DNA of 64,000 nucleotides. It comes from Burkholderiales bacterium (GTDB lineage: Bacteria > Pseudomonadota > Gammaproteobacteria > Burkholderiales > Burkholderiaceae_C). Positions within the stretch are counted from its first letter, which is position 1. Every line of letters begins with the position of its first letter. This document shows, piece by piece, positions 1 through 8,240 of this stretch. Made by a program: the position numbers and the translations under genes. Location of the stretch: assembly GCA_016703325.1 (NCBI GenBank), contig JADJCH010000008.1, positions 93,883 through 157,882 on the forward strand, read 5' to 3'. The notes beneath the pieces are model-generated. The model was not told where the DNA came from. It searched no databases and saw only the letters and a program-made list of their open reading frames with translations.

Positions 1-435
1 AGGGTGTTGTTGTCCATGCGGGTGGGTTGGTTGGGGGGACGGCCGCAGCGGTGCGGCGCACCGGTTTCAGGCTGCGCGCACCAGCAAGCAACTTGTGTAC
101 CCGCCATGGTGCACTCAGTTCCCCTGCTGAATCGCTTGCGCACCAATTTGAATGCACCTTGTTGGTGCTTGTGGCAACGATCCCAGCCCGATTTTTGTGC
201 GGACGCACCGCAATGGCGCCTCCTCGGCCATGCCCCAATCAGCGCCAGGAAAACGCGGCTGCCGACTCCTTCCACCGGCGGCGACCGGCTAGAATGCGTC
301 TGGTCGGGGCCGTTCCAGTCCGCCCCGGCAGTCAGTTCTGACACTCCCCTCCACGCTTCGGCCCACCGACTGGCTCCCTCACCCCGAGGGGCTGTGACCG
401 AAGACGGGCCGCCCGAGTGCGGTCAACACCCATCC
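1..435. other. Intergenic region upstream of rhlE
   Basis: No convincing gene fills this stretch; reading frames across it have no recognisable protein. A TAGAAT hexamer at 290-295 is a possible -10 box for the helicase gene, but no good -35 lies at the right distance, so this is weak. On the minus strand an ATG at 15-17 opens the codons for M-D-N-N-T and then leaves the window. It could be the first codons of a divergent gene, but it has no Shine-Dalgarno. A long leader would be in keeping with rhlE genes that respond to cold, which is inference. Confidence 0.35.
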
Positions 436-2043
436 ATGACCTTTGACGACCTGGGCCTGGCCCAGCCGATTCTTCGCGCCGTGCGCGAGGAAGGCTACGA
501 AGTTCCCACGCCGATCCAGCAGCAGGCGATTCCCGCCGTGCTCGCGGGTGGCGACCTGCTCGCCGGCGCACAGACCGGCACCGGCAAGACCGCCGGCTTC
601 ACCCTGCCGCTGCTTCAGCGGCTGAGCAGCAGCCCCGCCGCGAAGGACGCACGGGGGCGCACCGCCATCCGCGCCCTCATCCTCACCCCCACCCGCGAAC
701 TCGCCGCGCAGGTGGAGGAAAGCGTGCGTACCTACGGCAAGCACCTGCCGCAGATCAGCAGCATGGTGATGTTCGGCGGCGTCGGCATGGGCCCGCAGAT
801 CGACAAGCTGCGCCGCGGCGTGGACATCCTGGTGGCCACACCCGGGCGCCTGCTGGACCACCATCAGCAGGGCACGCTGGACCTCAGCCGGGTGGAGTTC
901 TTTGTCCTGGACGAGGCCGACCGCATGTTGGACATGGGCTTCATCCACGACATCAAGAAGGTGCTGGCCATCGTACCGGCCAAGAAGCAGAGCCTGCTGT
1001 TCTCCGCCACCTTCAGCGACGAGATCAAGACCCTGGCCGACCGGCTGCTGAACAAGCCGCAGGTCATCGAGGTGGCGCGCCGCAACACCACCGCCGAGAC
1101 CATCGCACAGAAGGTGATCCCGGTCGGGCGCGAGCGAAAAAAGGACCTCCTGGCGCACCTGATCCAGAGCCAGGACTGGCACCAGGTGCTGGTGTTCACC
1201 CGCATGAAGCACGGCGCCAACCGGCTCACCGAGTACCTGAACAAGGTGGGCATCACTGCGATGGCCATCCACGGCAACAAGAGCCAGGGTGCACGCACCA
1301 AGGCGCTGGCCGAGTTCAAGAGCGGCGAGCTGGCGGTGCTGGTGGCCACCGACATCGCGGCGCGCGGCATCGACATCGACCAGCTGCCGCACGTGATCAA
1401 CTTCGAGCTGCCCAACGTGCCGGAGGACTACGTGCACCGCATCGGTCGCACCGGCCGGGCCGGCGCGCAGGGCGAGGCGCTGTCGCTGGTCTGCGTGGAC
1501 GAGGAAGGCTTCCTGGCCGACATCGAGAAGCTCATCAAACGCAGCATTCCGCGTGAGGTGGTCAAGGGCTTCGAGCCGGACCCCAGCGAGCGGCCGGAGC
1601 CCATCCTGCTGGGCCGGCGCACGCTCAACGGCTCGGCCAACCGCGGCGGTGCCCGCCCGGGTGGCTCTGGCCGCAAGGACGGCGGGCCGCGCCCGGGCAC
1701 GTCACCGCAGGGTGGCCGCCCGGCCCGTCCGCAGTCCGCTGGCCCCTCCGGTTCCCATGCGGGCGGTCGGCCGGCCGCCTCAGGCTCGGCAGGCCCCAAG
1801 GGACCGCAGACTCAGGCGCCCAAGGCGGGTGCGGCGCCCAAACCTCAACGCCCCGGCGGCCCGCCGTCGGGTAGCGGGGGTCAGAGCAACGGTGCTCAAG
1901 GCCGTTCGGCCAACGCCGGTCAGCGCCCTGCGCAGGGACAAAACTCCGGGCGTGGGCAAGGTACGTCTCAGGGACGCGGCCAGGGTCAGCGCAGTTCGAC
2001 AGCGGCGCTCACACGACCCGGTTCGGGCTCCCGCTCGAACTGA
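436..2043 (+). CDS. rhlE: DEAD-box ATP-dependent RNA helicase RhlE
   Basis: ATP-driven RNA unwinding, associated in this family with ribosome maturation and RNA decay. The start at 436 (MTFDDLGL) is where homology to RhlE begins; the frame stays open further upstream but encodes no recognisable sequence. In order the 535-residue product shows the Q motif (PTPIQQQAIP), Walker A (AQTGTGKTA), PTRELA, TPGRLLD, the DEAD box in VLDEADRMLD, SAT (LFSATFS), ARGIDID and HRIGRTGRAG. After about residue 400 it becomes a Gly/Pro/Arg/Gln-rich, presumably disordered tail typical of RhlE and likely to bind RNA. It converges with the acetyltransferase gene and their 3' ends overlap by 35 bases. Confidence 0.93.
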   Translation: MTFDDLGLAQPILRAVREEGYEVPTPIQQQAIPAVLAGGDLLAGAQTGTGKTAGFTLPLLQRLSSSPAAKDARGRTAIRALILTPTRELAAQVEESVRTYGKHLPQISSMVMFGGVGMGPQIDKLRRGVDILVATPGRLLDHHQQGTLDLSRVEFFVLDEADRMLDMGFIHDIKKVLAIVPAKKQSLLFSATFSDEIKTLADRLLNKPQVIEVARRNTTAETIAQKVIPVGRERKKDLLAHLIQSQDWHQVLVFTRMKHGANRLTEYLNKVGITAMAIHGNKSQGARTKALAEFKSGELAVLVATDIAARGIDIDQLPHVINFELPNVPEDYVHRIGRTGRAGAQGEALSLVCVDEEGFLADIEKLIKRSIPREVVKGFEPDPSERPEPILLGRRTLNGSANRGGARPGGSGRKDGGPRPGTSPQGGRPARPQSAGPSGSHAGGRPAASGSAGPKGPQTQAPKAGAAPKPQRPGGPPSGSGGQSNGAQGRSANAGQRPAQGQNSGRGQGTSQGRGQGQRSSTAALTRPGSGSRSN

Positions 2044-2653
2044 AGCCGGTTTGCGCATCGGGGCCCAACCAGGCCCCGAACAGCGCCCAGGTGGCGCAGC
2101 GGTCCAGCAGGTCCGGCGGCACCCGGGGTGCATGGGCCCGCCTCAAGTCCCACAGCGGCCAGAGTGGCGGGCTCACGCGGCGCGTCAGCACCACGCGACG
2201 CCGGCCATCTTCACCCGTGAGAGTGACCCCGGGCAGGAAACCGCGACGGCGGCAAAAGGCCAAAGCAGCCCCCTCATCGGCCTGCACTTCACCCACCAGC
2301 ACGGGCGCCGCACACGCACAGGCCACCTGGGCTGCGTAGTCCAGCAAAGCCGACCCCACACCACTGTCGCGGGCTCGCGGATCCACCCCCAGGCAGTCCA
2401 CCGCGGTACGACGCTCCCCCGGCATCACCCGCAGCCGCACAAAGCCGGCCAGGCCGTGGGCATCGATTGCCACCGCCAAGCTGTGCCGCTCCTCGCGCAG
2501 CCAATGGGCCAGTTGCGCTTTCGGCACTTGCGGATACACCTTCTCGACCAGCGGCAACAGTCGCGGCCAGTCCAGGAGGCGGGCCGGTCGGATCTTCGGC
2601 GGCGCCCCAAGGACAGGCGGCAGGGTGTCACTGACCTCGGTCATCGGTGTCAT
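2009..2653 (-). CDS. GNAT-family N-acetyltransferase
   Basis: Acetyl-CoA-dependent N-acetyltransferase of unknown substrate. The acetyl-CoA-binding region is visible as VDPRARDSGVGSALLDYA, close to the GNAT motif A pattern (R/Q-x-x-G-x-G/A), followed by the usual C-terminal ALAFCRRRGF segment. The start at 2653 is preferred over 2671 because a GGAGGA Shine-Dalgarno lies 8 bases upstream of 2653 and would sit inside the coding region of the longer form. The product is 214 residues. The C-terminal 50 or so residues extend past the domain and overlap the end of rhlE on the other strand. Substrate cannot be deduced. Confidence 0.75.
   Translation of the reverse strand: MTPMTEVSDTLPPVLGAPPKIRPARLLDWPRLLPLVEKVYPQVPKAQLAHWLREERHSLAVAIDAHGLAGFVRLRVMPGERRTAVDCLGVDPRARDSGVGSALLDYAAQVACACAAPVLVGEVQADEGAALAFCRRRGFLPGVTLTGEDGRRRVVLTRRVSPPLWPLWDLRRAHAPRVPPDLLDRCATWALFGAWLGPDAQTGFSSSGSPNRVV
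2059..2078. terminator. Hairpin after rhlE
   Basis: A perfect 7-bp stem (CGGGGCC / GGCCCCG) with a 6-base loop starts 16 bases after the rhlE stop. It lies inside the last codons of the convergent acetyltransferase gene. There is no clear T-run, so termination activity is inferred from position and stem strength only. Confidence 0.4.
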
Positions 2654-2763
2654 CACACAAATCCTCCGCACCGGACTCTATGGTGCGAAATAAATCACAA
2701 AATTCAGACCAAAAGCATGACACGTCACTGGTTGTTACACCAGCCCCCTGGAGAGGTATCTTG

Positions 2764-2871
2764 ATGTTTCGCAGCCACCGCGCGACACCTCAGGCGATGC
2801 ATGCCAAGCTCGCCGTGGCGCGCAAAGCCGCATACGCGGCCGGCGCGAGGGATTTCCCGTGGACGGCATGA
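2764..2871 (+). CDS. Possible small basic protein (35 aa)
   Basis: A short frame with a very good ribosome-binding site: GGAGAGG at 2750-2756, 7 bases before the ATG. The predicted peptide is basic and Ala-rich (for example KLAVARKAAYAAGARDF), with no signal peptide or known motif. It ends 18 bases before the metallo-hydrolase gene, so it could be a leader peptide or a separate small protein. The region just upstream (about 2690-2740) is unusually AT-rich for this genome and probably holds the promoter. The only support is the Shine-Dalgarno and position. Confidence 0.35.
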   Translation: MFRSHRATPQAMHAKLAVARKAAYAAGARDFPWTA

Positions 2872-2889
2872 CTTCGAAGGGTGGACACC

Positions 2890-4257
2890 ATGCGAGTTCG
2901 GTTTCTGGGTGCAGCCGATTGCGTGACCGGTTCACGCCATCTGGTCTGCTCGGGCGGGCAGCAGCTGCTGCTGGACTGCGGCCTGTTCCAGGGCTGGAAG
3001 ACCCTGCGCGAACGCAACTGGAGCGACCTGCCGGTGCCGCCCCACGAGATCGACGGCGTCATCCTCAGCCATGCCCACCTGGACCACAGCGGGTGGTTGC
3101 CGGCACTGGTGCGGCAGGGCTTTCGGGGGCCGATCTGGTGCAGTCCAGCCACCCGGGACCTGGCCCAGGTGATCCTGCTCGATGCCGCGCGACTGCAGGA
3201 GGAAGACGCCCGCCGGGCCAACCGCGGGGGCTGGTCGCGCCACCACCCGGCCCGGCCGCTCTACACCACGCGGGATGCCCAGCGGGCCCTGGCGCAATTC
3301 CGGCCGGTCACGCCCAACCGCCCGTTCAAGGTGGTCGGACCGATGACCGCGAGACTGACACCGGTGGGCCACCTGCTGGGCGCCTGCGCGGTGAGTGTGG
3401 ACGATGGGGAGAAGCGGCTGCTGTTCTCAGGCGACCTGGGCAGGAGCGACGACCTGCTGATGCCGCCCCCGCAGGTGGCACCCACGGCGGCGGACCTGCT
3501 GCTGATCGAAGCCACTTACGGCGATCGGCTGCATCCACAGCAGGACGACACCGCACGCCTGGCGGACATCATCCGCCGCACCGTGCAACGCGAAGGCAGT
3601 GTGCTCATTCCCACCTTTGCCGTCGGGCGGGCACAGGCCCTGCTGCTGGTGCTGCAGCGCCTCAAGCGTGCCGGCGAACTTCCACCGGACCTGCCGATCT
3701 GCCTGGACAGCCCGATGGCGCAGGAAGCCACCGCCATCTACCACCAGCACCGCCGGCTGCTGCGGCTGTCGGCCGCCGAGGAGCGCAGCCTCTGTGACGG
3801 GGTCCGGCTGATCACCACGCCGCAGGATTCGAAGCGCCTGGACCGTCCGCGTCGGCCGGTGATCATCCTGTCGTCCAGCGGCATGGCCACCGGCGGCCGG
3901 GTCCTCGGCCACCTGGCCGCGATGGCGCCGCATCCGCAGCACAGCATCGTCTTCCCCGGCTACCAGGTGCCCGGCAGCCGCGGTGGCCGGCTGGTCACCG
4001 GTGCGCGGGAAGTGAAGGTCCAAGGCCAGTATGTCGTGGTCAAGGCCGAGGTGCATCACCTGCAGTCCTACTCCTCCCATGCGGACGCCAATGGGTTGAT
4101 GGACTGGATGCGCGCCCTGCCGCAGCCACCCCGCCAAGTGGCGGTGGTGCATGCCGAACCGGCTGCTGCGGACGCACTGCGCCTGCGCATTGAGGAGGAG
4201 CTGGGCTGGCCGGCCCATGTGCCGCAGCAGGGCTCAGACCTCCTGCTACAGACCTGA
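2890..4257 (+). CDS. Beta-CASP metallo-beta-lactamase-fold RNase-like protein
   Basis: Zinc-dependent hydrolase of the CPSF-73/RNase J-like beta-CASP group, expected to cut RNA. The N-terminal MBL domain carries LSHAHLDHSG (the HxHxDH signature near residue 57), GHLLGAC and FSGDLGR. The middle beta-CASP part shows IPTFAVGRAQALL and SSSGMATGGR, and the C-terminal zinc-binding segment is SYSSHADANGLMDW. ATG 2890 is chosen over GTG 2881 because the family normally starts at MRxRFLGA and GAAGG-type purines at 2875-2879 are better spaced for it. Length (455 aa) is normal for stand-alone bacterial members. The exact RNA substrate is not known. Confidence 0.85.
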   Translation: MRVRFLGAADCVTGSRHLVCSGGQQLLLDCGLFQGWKTLRERNWSDLPVPPHEIDGVILSHAHLDHSGWLPALVRQGFRGPIWCSPATRDLAQVILLDAARLQEEDARRANRGGWSRHHPARPLYTTRDAQRALAQFRPVTPNRPFKVVGPMTARLTPVGHLLGACAVSVDDGEKRLLFSGDLGRSDDLLMPPPQVAPTAADLLLIEATYGDRLHPQQDDTARLADIIRRTVQREGSVLIPTFAVGRAQALLLVLQRLKRAGELPPDLPICLDSPMAQEATAIYHQHRRLLRLSAAEERSLCDGVRLITTPQDSKRLDRPRRPVIILSSSGMATGGRVLGHLAAMAPHPQHSIVFPGYQVPGSRGGRLVTGAREVKVQGQYVVVKAEVHHLQSYSSHADANGLMDWMRALPQPPRQVAVVHAEPAAADALRLRIEEELGWPAHVPQQGSDLLLQT

Positions 4258-4331
4258 GGGGGTTTCCCACCGACGCGCCGGTGGACAGGTTCGCGCAGAC
4301 CGCAAGGTACCGGCCCCGCACCCCTCCTCGA

Positions 4332-4937
4332 TCAGGGCAGTGAGCCGTCGTTGCGATTGCCGCCGGGCGCCGCCTTGCCGGCCGCCTTGCCGGCCGCTTT
4401 GCCCGCCGATTTGCCCACCGATTTGCCCACCGACTTGGGCTCGGCCTTCTGCGCCGCAGCCTTGTGCGCCACCTTGGCCGTGGCGGCCTTGCCCGCCGCC
4501 GCCTTCTTGGCGGCCCCCTTCCTGGCCGCCGCAGCCTTGCGGGACTTCACGGGCTTGTCGGCCGACGCAGCCTGTCCGGCTTTGGCGGCTTTGGCGGCCT
4601 TGGCTGCCTTCTGCCTTCTGTCGGCCCGGCTGGTCTTGGCGGTCTTTTCGCTGTCCTTGCGGGCAGCCTGACGCTCGCCACGGACGCGCGGCTGTGCCGG
4701 TGCGGCGGCCGCCGCGGGCTGCGCCGCAGGCATCTGACCCAGCGCGGGCGCCGGCGCGACAGGTGCCGGCTGCACAGCCATCGGCGCAGCGGCCGCTGGG
4801 GGGGTGACCGGGGTGGCCGGAGCAGCCGGCACCACCGGCCGGATCACCGGGGCAGGCTGCGCGGCCGGCGAAGTGGATTGGGCCTGTGCCGCCGCGGCAA
4901 GGACAAGGGCCGCCACGGCGGTGATCAGTTGCTGCAT
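4332..4937 (-). CDS. Exported Lys/Ala-rich histone-like protein
   Basis: A 201-residue low-complexity protein. It starts at 4937 behind an AGGAGA Shine-Dalgarno with a typical signal peptide (LITAVAALVLAAAAQAQ), then an Ala/Pro-rich stretch (about residues 20-85). The strongly basic tail is built from KAAKAAKA, KKAAAGKAA and repeated GKSVGKS/GKAAGKAA units. The tail is like histone H1 or AlgP-type tails, which bind DNA in the cytoplasm. Here the signal peptide predicts export, so binding of anionic polymers (polysaccharide, LPS, extracellular DNA) is an alternative. No catalytic motif is seen. A longer frame upstream of 4937 is open but lacks a better start. Confidence 0.65.
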   Translation of the reverse strand: MQQLITAVAALVLAAAAQAQSTSPAAQPAPVIRPVVPAAPATPVTPPAAAAPMAVQPAPVAPAPALGQMPAAQPAAAAAPAQPRVRGERQAARKDSEKTAKTSRADRRQKAAKAAKAAKAGQAASADKPVKSRKAAAARKGAAKKAAAGKAATAKVAHKAAAQKAEPKSVGKSVGKSAGKAAGKAAGKAAPGGNRNDGSLP

Positions 4938-5061
4938 CAGAGGGTCTCCTGGAGTCTTGAATCGCCCACCGGCGCCCGTTGCGACCGGCGTGCACTTGCC
5001 ACTCAGCGCGGTGCTGAACATGGCGGCGGAATTATCCGCGCTGGGCACCCCGGCAAGTCAC

Positions 5062-5925
5062 TCAATCGAAGCGCCCCTGGCGCATCCACTTGGTGGCCAC
5101 CCATTTTTCACCCTCGACCACCGGCGCCCCGCCGTGCAGGGTGCGGCTGACGGGATGGGCGCGGTCGTAACTGAAGAACACCGCGTTGCCCTTGATGGGA
5201 GAGACTTCCAGCTGCACGTCCGGAAAGGACGTGCCCCCGCCCTTGGCGACGGTGTTGAGGTACATGACCAGCGTGCCGACCCGCTGCCCACCGCGCTTGA
5301 GGATGGTGGAGGTGCCCGGCTGGGCCGGATCGAAGTAGTCGTAGTGCGGCCTGTACTCGGCGCCGGCCTGGTAGTTCAGCACCTGCACGCCTTCGCCGTT
5401 CTCCACCGGCCAATTCACGAGCGCAGCGATGCGCGCCTCGATGCGCCGCAACAGCTCCGACTCACCGCGGTTGAAGAACATGCCATCGCTGGTGCGTGCT
5501 GAGTTGACCTCGCTGCCACCGGTCTGGTTGTCCACTGTTTCGGAGCGCGCCAGCCGAGGCCGGGCCTGGGCCACCAGGTCATCGCATTCCTGATCGCTGA
5601 GAAAACCACCGAACACCACCACCCGCGGGTTGTGCAGGCTCAGCAGCACCTGCACCTCACGGTCGCCGGCCCACACGCTGGAGGGAGAACCCGCCAGCCC
5701 CGGCTCCGGCGCAGGTGACGGTGGCGGCAGGCTCTGTTCGCGACGTTGCTCGGCCAGGTAGCTCGACAAGGTCTCCTCCAGCGCCAGCATGGCCACCTCT
5801 TCCTGCCAGCCGGCGTCCTTCATCGCCTTGAGCACCGACTCGGGCGCATGGCCGGCCTTGGCCTGTTCGATGATCCACTGCTTCAGCTCCGGGCTGGCGG
5901 TCTGGGTGAGGGTGTCGGTGCTCAT
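5062..5925 (-). CDS. 2OG-Fe(II) oxygenase, prolyl 4-hydroxylase-like
   Basis: Predicted 2-oxoglutarate- and iron-dependent hydroxylase. The C-terminal P4Hc domain has the iron ligands H and D in YRPHYDYFD, the distal H in SRTLHGGAP and the 2OG-binding K in GEKWVATKW. Surrounding family hallmarks are FLSDQECDDL and LVMYLNTVAKGGGTSFP. The first 60 or so residues (ELKQWIIEQAKAGHAPESVL) form a helical module resembling a small UBA-like helix bundle; this is an impression from pattern only. Then comes a Pro-rich linker. The start at 5925 (MSTDTL) is chosen because upstream residues show no homology-like pattern. Product 287 aa. The substrate in bacteria is usually unknown; a proline in a protein such as EF-Tu is one known case. 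Confidence 0.85.
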   Translation of the reverse strand: MSTDTLTQTASPELKQWIIEQAKAGHAPESVLKAMKDAGWQEEVAMLALEETLSSYLAEQRREQSLPPPSPAPEPGLAGSPSSVWAGDREVQVLLSLHNPRVVVFGGFLSDQECDDLVAQARPRLARSETVDNQTGGSEVNSARTSDGMFFNRGESELLRRIEARIAALVNWPVENGEGVQVLNYQAGAEYRPHYDYFDPAQPGTSTILKRGGQRVGTLVMYLNTVAKGGGTSFPDVQLEVSPIKGNAVFFSYDRAHPVSRTLHGGAPVVEGEKWVATKWMRQGRFD

Positions 5926-6096
5926 GGGACGGCCGCCGGTCGGGCCGGCGTTATGCTGGGTTGGAACGGGAAACTCCGACGCAATTCTGGCAGCGCGGCA
6001 CGACCGTTTTCCGTACCGCAGCTCCATCCGCCGGGCAAGATTCGCATCCGGCCGTATCTTGAACCGATGCGGCGCAGGGGGCTGGGGCGGGGACGG

Positions 6097-6888
6097 TCAC
6101 TGACCCACCTCATCCCCCGCATCCTGCCGACGACGAAACACCAGCCGGTCCGCAGCGGAAGCGGCCTCGTCCCAGGCGTAGCCTGCGGCAGTGAAACCCT
6201 GCAATTGCTCCGGCGCGCTGCAACGGGACTGGATGGCAAAGCGCGCCATCATCCCCCGCGCCTTCTTGGCGTGGAAGCTGACGATGCGCCAGTCGTCGCG
6301 CTGCCAGTCCTCGAACACGCAGTCCACCACCCGGGCCTGGAGCGCACGGCGATCCACCGCCTTGAAGTACTCCTGCGACGCCAGATTCACCACCACCGCC
6401 GGCCTGCTGCGGCGCTGGCGGTGGTTCAAGTAGGCGGCGATGCGATCGCCCCACCAGGCATAGAGGTCCTTGCCGCGCGGGTTGGCCAGGCGGGTGCCCA
6501 TCTCCAGCCGGTAGGGCTGCAGGGCATCCATCGGTCGCAGCGCCCCGTACAGACCGGAGAGAATCACCAGGTGCTCCTGTGCCCAGGCCAGATCGTCGGG
6601 CTCCAGGCTGCGGGCCTTCAGGCCGTCGTAGACGTCGCCATCAAAGGCCAGCAGGGCCGCCTTGCTGTTGGCCCGGGTGGCACGGCGTCGCCAGGCGGCA
6701 TAGCGGGCCACGTTCAACTGCGCCAGCTTGTCGGACAGGTCCATCAGTGCGGCCACCTGCACCGGGCCGAGCGGACGCAGTTGCTCGATCAACTCGGCCG
6801 CTTCGGCCAGGAAATGAGGCCGCGTGGCGGGCAGGTCGCAGGGCGTGTCGTAGTCGAGGGACTTGGCAGGAGACAGCAGGAAGAGCAT
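6097..6888 (-). CDS. yaaA: Peroxide stress protein YaaA
   Basis: Member of the YaaA/DUF328 (UPF0246) family, which lowers intracellular free iron during hydrogen peroxide stress and binds DNA through its unusual fold. The family start MLFLLSPAKSLDYDTP and the conserved segments LSGLYGALRPMDALQPYRLEMGT (in part) and NLASQEYFKAV are present. Length 263 aa is close to the 258 aa of E. coli YaaA. The next gene upstream on the opposite strand starts 81 bases away, so this gene has its own promoter region shared with the YchJ-like gene. Confidence 0.92.
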   Translation of the reverse strand: MLFLLSPAKSLDYDTPCDLPATRPHFLAEAAELIEQLRPLGPVQVAALMDLSDKLAQLNVARYAAWRRRATRANSKAALLAFDGDVYDGLKARSLEPDDLAWAQEHLVILSGLYGALRPMDALQPYRLEMGTRLANPRGKDLYAWWGDRIAAYLNHRQRRSRPAVVVNLASQEYFKAVDRRALQARVVDCVFEDWQRDDWRIVSFHAKKARGMMARFAIQSRCSAPEQLQGFTAAGYAWDEAASAADRLVFRRRQDAGDEVGQ

Positions 6889-6968
6889 GGCGCGGGGCGC
6901 TTGAACTGGCGCCGGTCAGGTCGCAGAGAATCGGCCTGAAGCCTACCAGCGCCCGCCCCACCCTCGCG

Positions 6969-7397
6969 ATGACCCCGTCAAATCCGACCCCGAACCCGAC
7001 CCCGAACCCGAACGAAACTGCGCCCTGCCCCTGCGGCTCCAGCCAGACGCTGGGCGCCTGCTGCAGCCGCTGGCACCTGGGCCCGCAGCACCTGCAGGCG
7101 CCCACTGCCGAGGCGCTGATGCGCTCGCGCTACAGCGCGTTCGTGCTCGACCGGCGCGACTACCTGCTGGCCACCTGGCATCCCAGCACCCGGCCGATCC
7201 AGCTGGAGCCGCCGGAACCCGGTCTGCGCTGGTTGGGGCTGGAAGTTCGATGCTGCCGGCCCGGCGCCAACCCGAACCATGCCACCGTGGAGTTCGTCGC
7301 CCGCAGCAAGCTGGGCGGTCGGGCCCAGCGGCTGCACGAGGTCAGTCGCTTCCTGCGCGAGTCAGGACAGTGGTACTACCTGGACGGACAACACTGA
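6969..7397 (+). CDS. YchJ-like SEC-C motif protein (UPF0225)
   Basis: Small protein of the YchJ/UPF0225 family. An N-terminal SEC-C zinc motif (CPCGSSQTLGACC) is followed by the family core: ALMRSRYSAFVLDRRDYLL, TWHPSTRP and the NTF2-like region ending RFLRESGQWYYLDG. The function is not established. The N-terminus contains a PTPNPTPN repeat encoded by a 12-bp tandem DNA repeat, an addition to the usual family sequence. ATG 6969 is the only sensible start. Product 142 aa. Confidence 0.82.
   Translation: MTPSNPTPNPTPNPNETAPCPCGSSQTLGACCSRWHLGPQHLQAPTAEALMRSRYSAFVLDRRDYLLATWHPSTRPIQLEPPEPGLRWLGLEVRCCRPGANPNHATVEFVARSKLGGRAQRLHEVSRFLRESGQWYYLDGQH
6984..7013 (+). repeat. 12-bp tandem repeat, 2.5 copies
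   Basis: CCGACCCCGAAC occurs twice in tandem (6984-6995, 6996-7007), followed by half a copy. Being a multiple of three, it only lengthens the Pro/Asn/Thr N-terminus of the YchJ-like protein, so copy-number change would not break the frame. Confidence 0.7.
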
Positions 7398-7419
7398 AAC
7401 CGCCGATGTGGACCCCAGG

Positions 7420-8001
7420 TCAGCGCGCCGCTGACCGAAACTCCGCGCGCACTCGGGGTCCGGCCAGGCGGATCAGGTACCAGGCCATCGCGACACACAA
7501 CCCCAGGCTCCAGGCACTGCCTGCGCCGGCCTGGGAAGCCAGGCCCGGCGGCGGCGCCGACAGCCCCAGCGGGTGGCCGAACAGCACCTCGAAGAACGCA
7601 GCGGCCACATCTTCCTGCAGCCAACCCTGGGTGAACAGCGCCACGATGCCGTAGGCCAGCATGCCCAGCGCCGCACTGCGGGCCCAGTCGCGCCGCAGCA
7701 GCAATCCCCCGCCCACGGCCGCGAACATCACCCCCAGACCCAGGATGCGCCACCTCAGCCCGGAGTTGTCCTGCAAGGCCGGTGCAACCCCGGCTCCCGC
7801 CAGTGCCAGCAGTCCCACCACCAGGCTGGCCACCCCCAGTGCGGCGATGTCGGGCGACCTCGGCCTTTCACGCGCGGACCGAGGCAACGGCAAGGCAGCA
7901 GGCGGCTCCTCGCTGGCGCAGGCCAGGCGGCCGGGGGAACTCGCAGGGCGTTGGGGTGGCTGGCTGCGGCCCACCAGAATGCGATCGGGAAGGGAGGACA
8001 T
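7420..8001 (-). CDS. Hypothetical membrane protein
   Basis: No recognised family. The 193-residue product from ATG 8001 has a Pro/Arg/Ser-rich cytoplasmic N-terminus of about 50 residues. About four hydrophobic segments follow (VASLVVGLLALAGAGVA, LGLGVMFAAVGGGLLL, ALGMLAYGIVALFTQG, AWSLGLCVAMAWYLI), consistent with a small inner-membrane protein. The frame is open further upstream to 8250, but that part reads as an antisense shadow and has no good ribosome-binding site. It converges with the YchJ-like gene and diverges from nth. Confidence 0.55.
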   Translation of the reverse strand: MSSLPDRILVGRSQPPQRPASSPGRLACASEEPPAALPLPRSARERPRSPDIAALGVASLVVGLLALAGAGVAPALQDNSGLRWRILGLGVMFAAVGGGLLLRRDWARSAALGMLAYGIVALFTQGWLQEDVAAAFFEVLFGHPLGLSAPPPGLASQAGAGSAWSLGLCVAMAWYLIRLAGPRVRAEFRSAAR

Positions 8002-8240
8002 ACTGCTGCAGACTCTTCTTCGGGGCGGCGGCCCGCAGGCTCCGGAAGGAGCTGTGCGGGCCAGGCCACCCCTGTGACAATGTTGTGAAATTCTGCTCAG
8101 ACAGCGGGCCGTCCCCCATCCCGCAGCCCGGTGTCCGGCACCTGCGCGCCCCCCTTCTTTGCGGGTACCGGCGGCGCCCCACCCGGCAATCCGGCCACAG
8201 CGGATGCCGAACAACCCCCCCTGCCACTCGGAACGACCCG

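Noticed and set aside
15..17. Start codon of a divergent gene at the left edge
   Set aside because: Only five codons are visible and no ribosome-binding site precedes it, so it is not listed as a gene.
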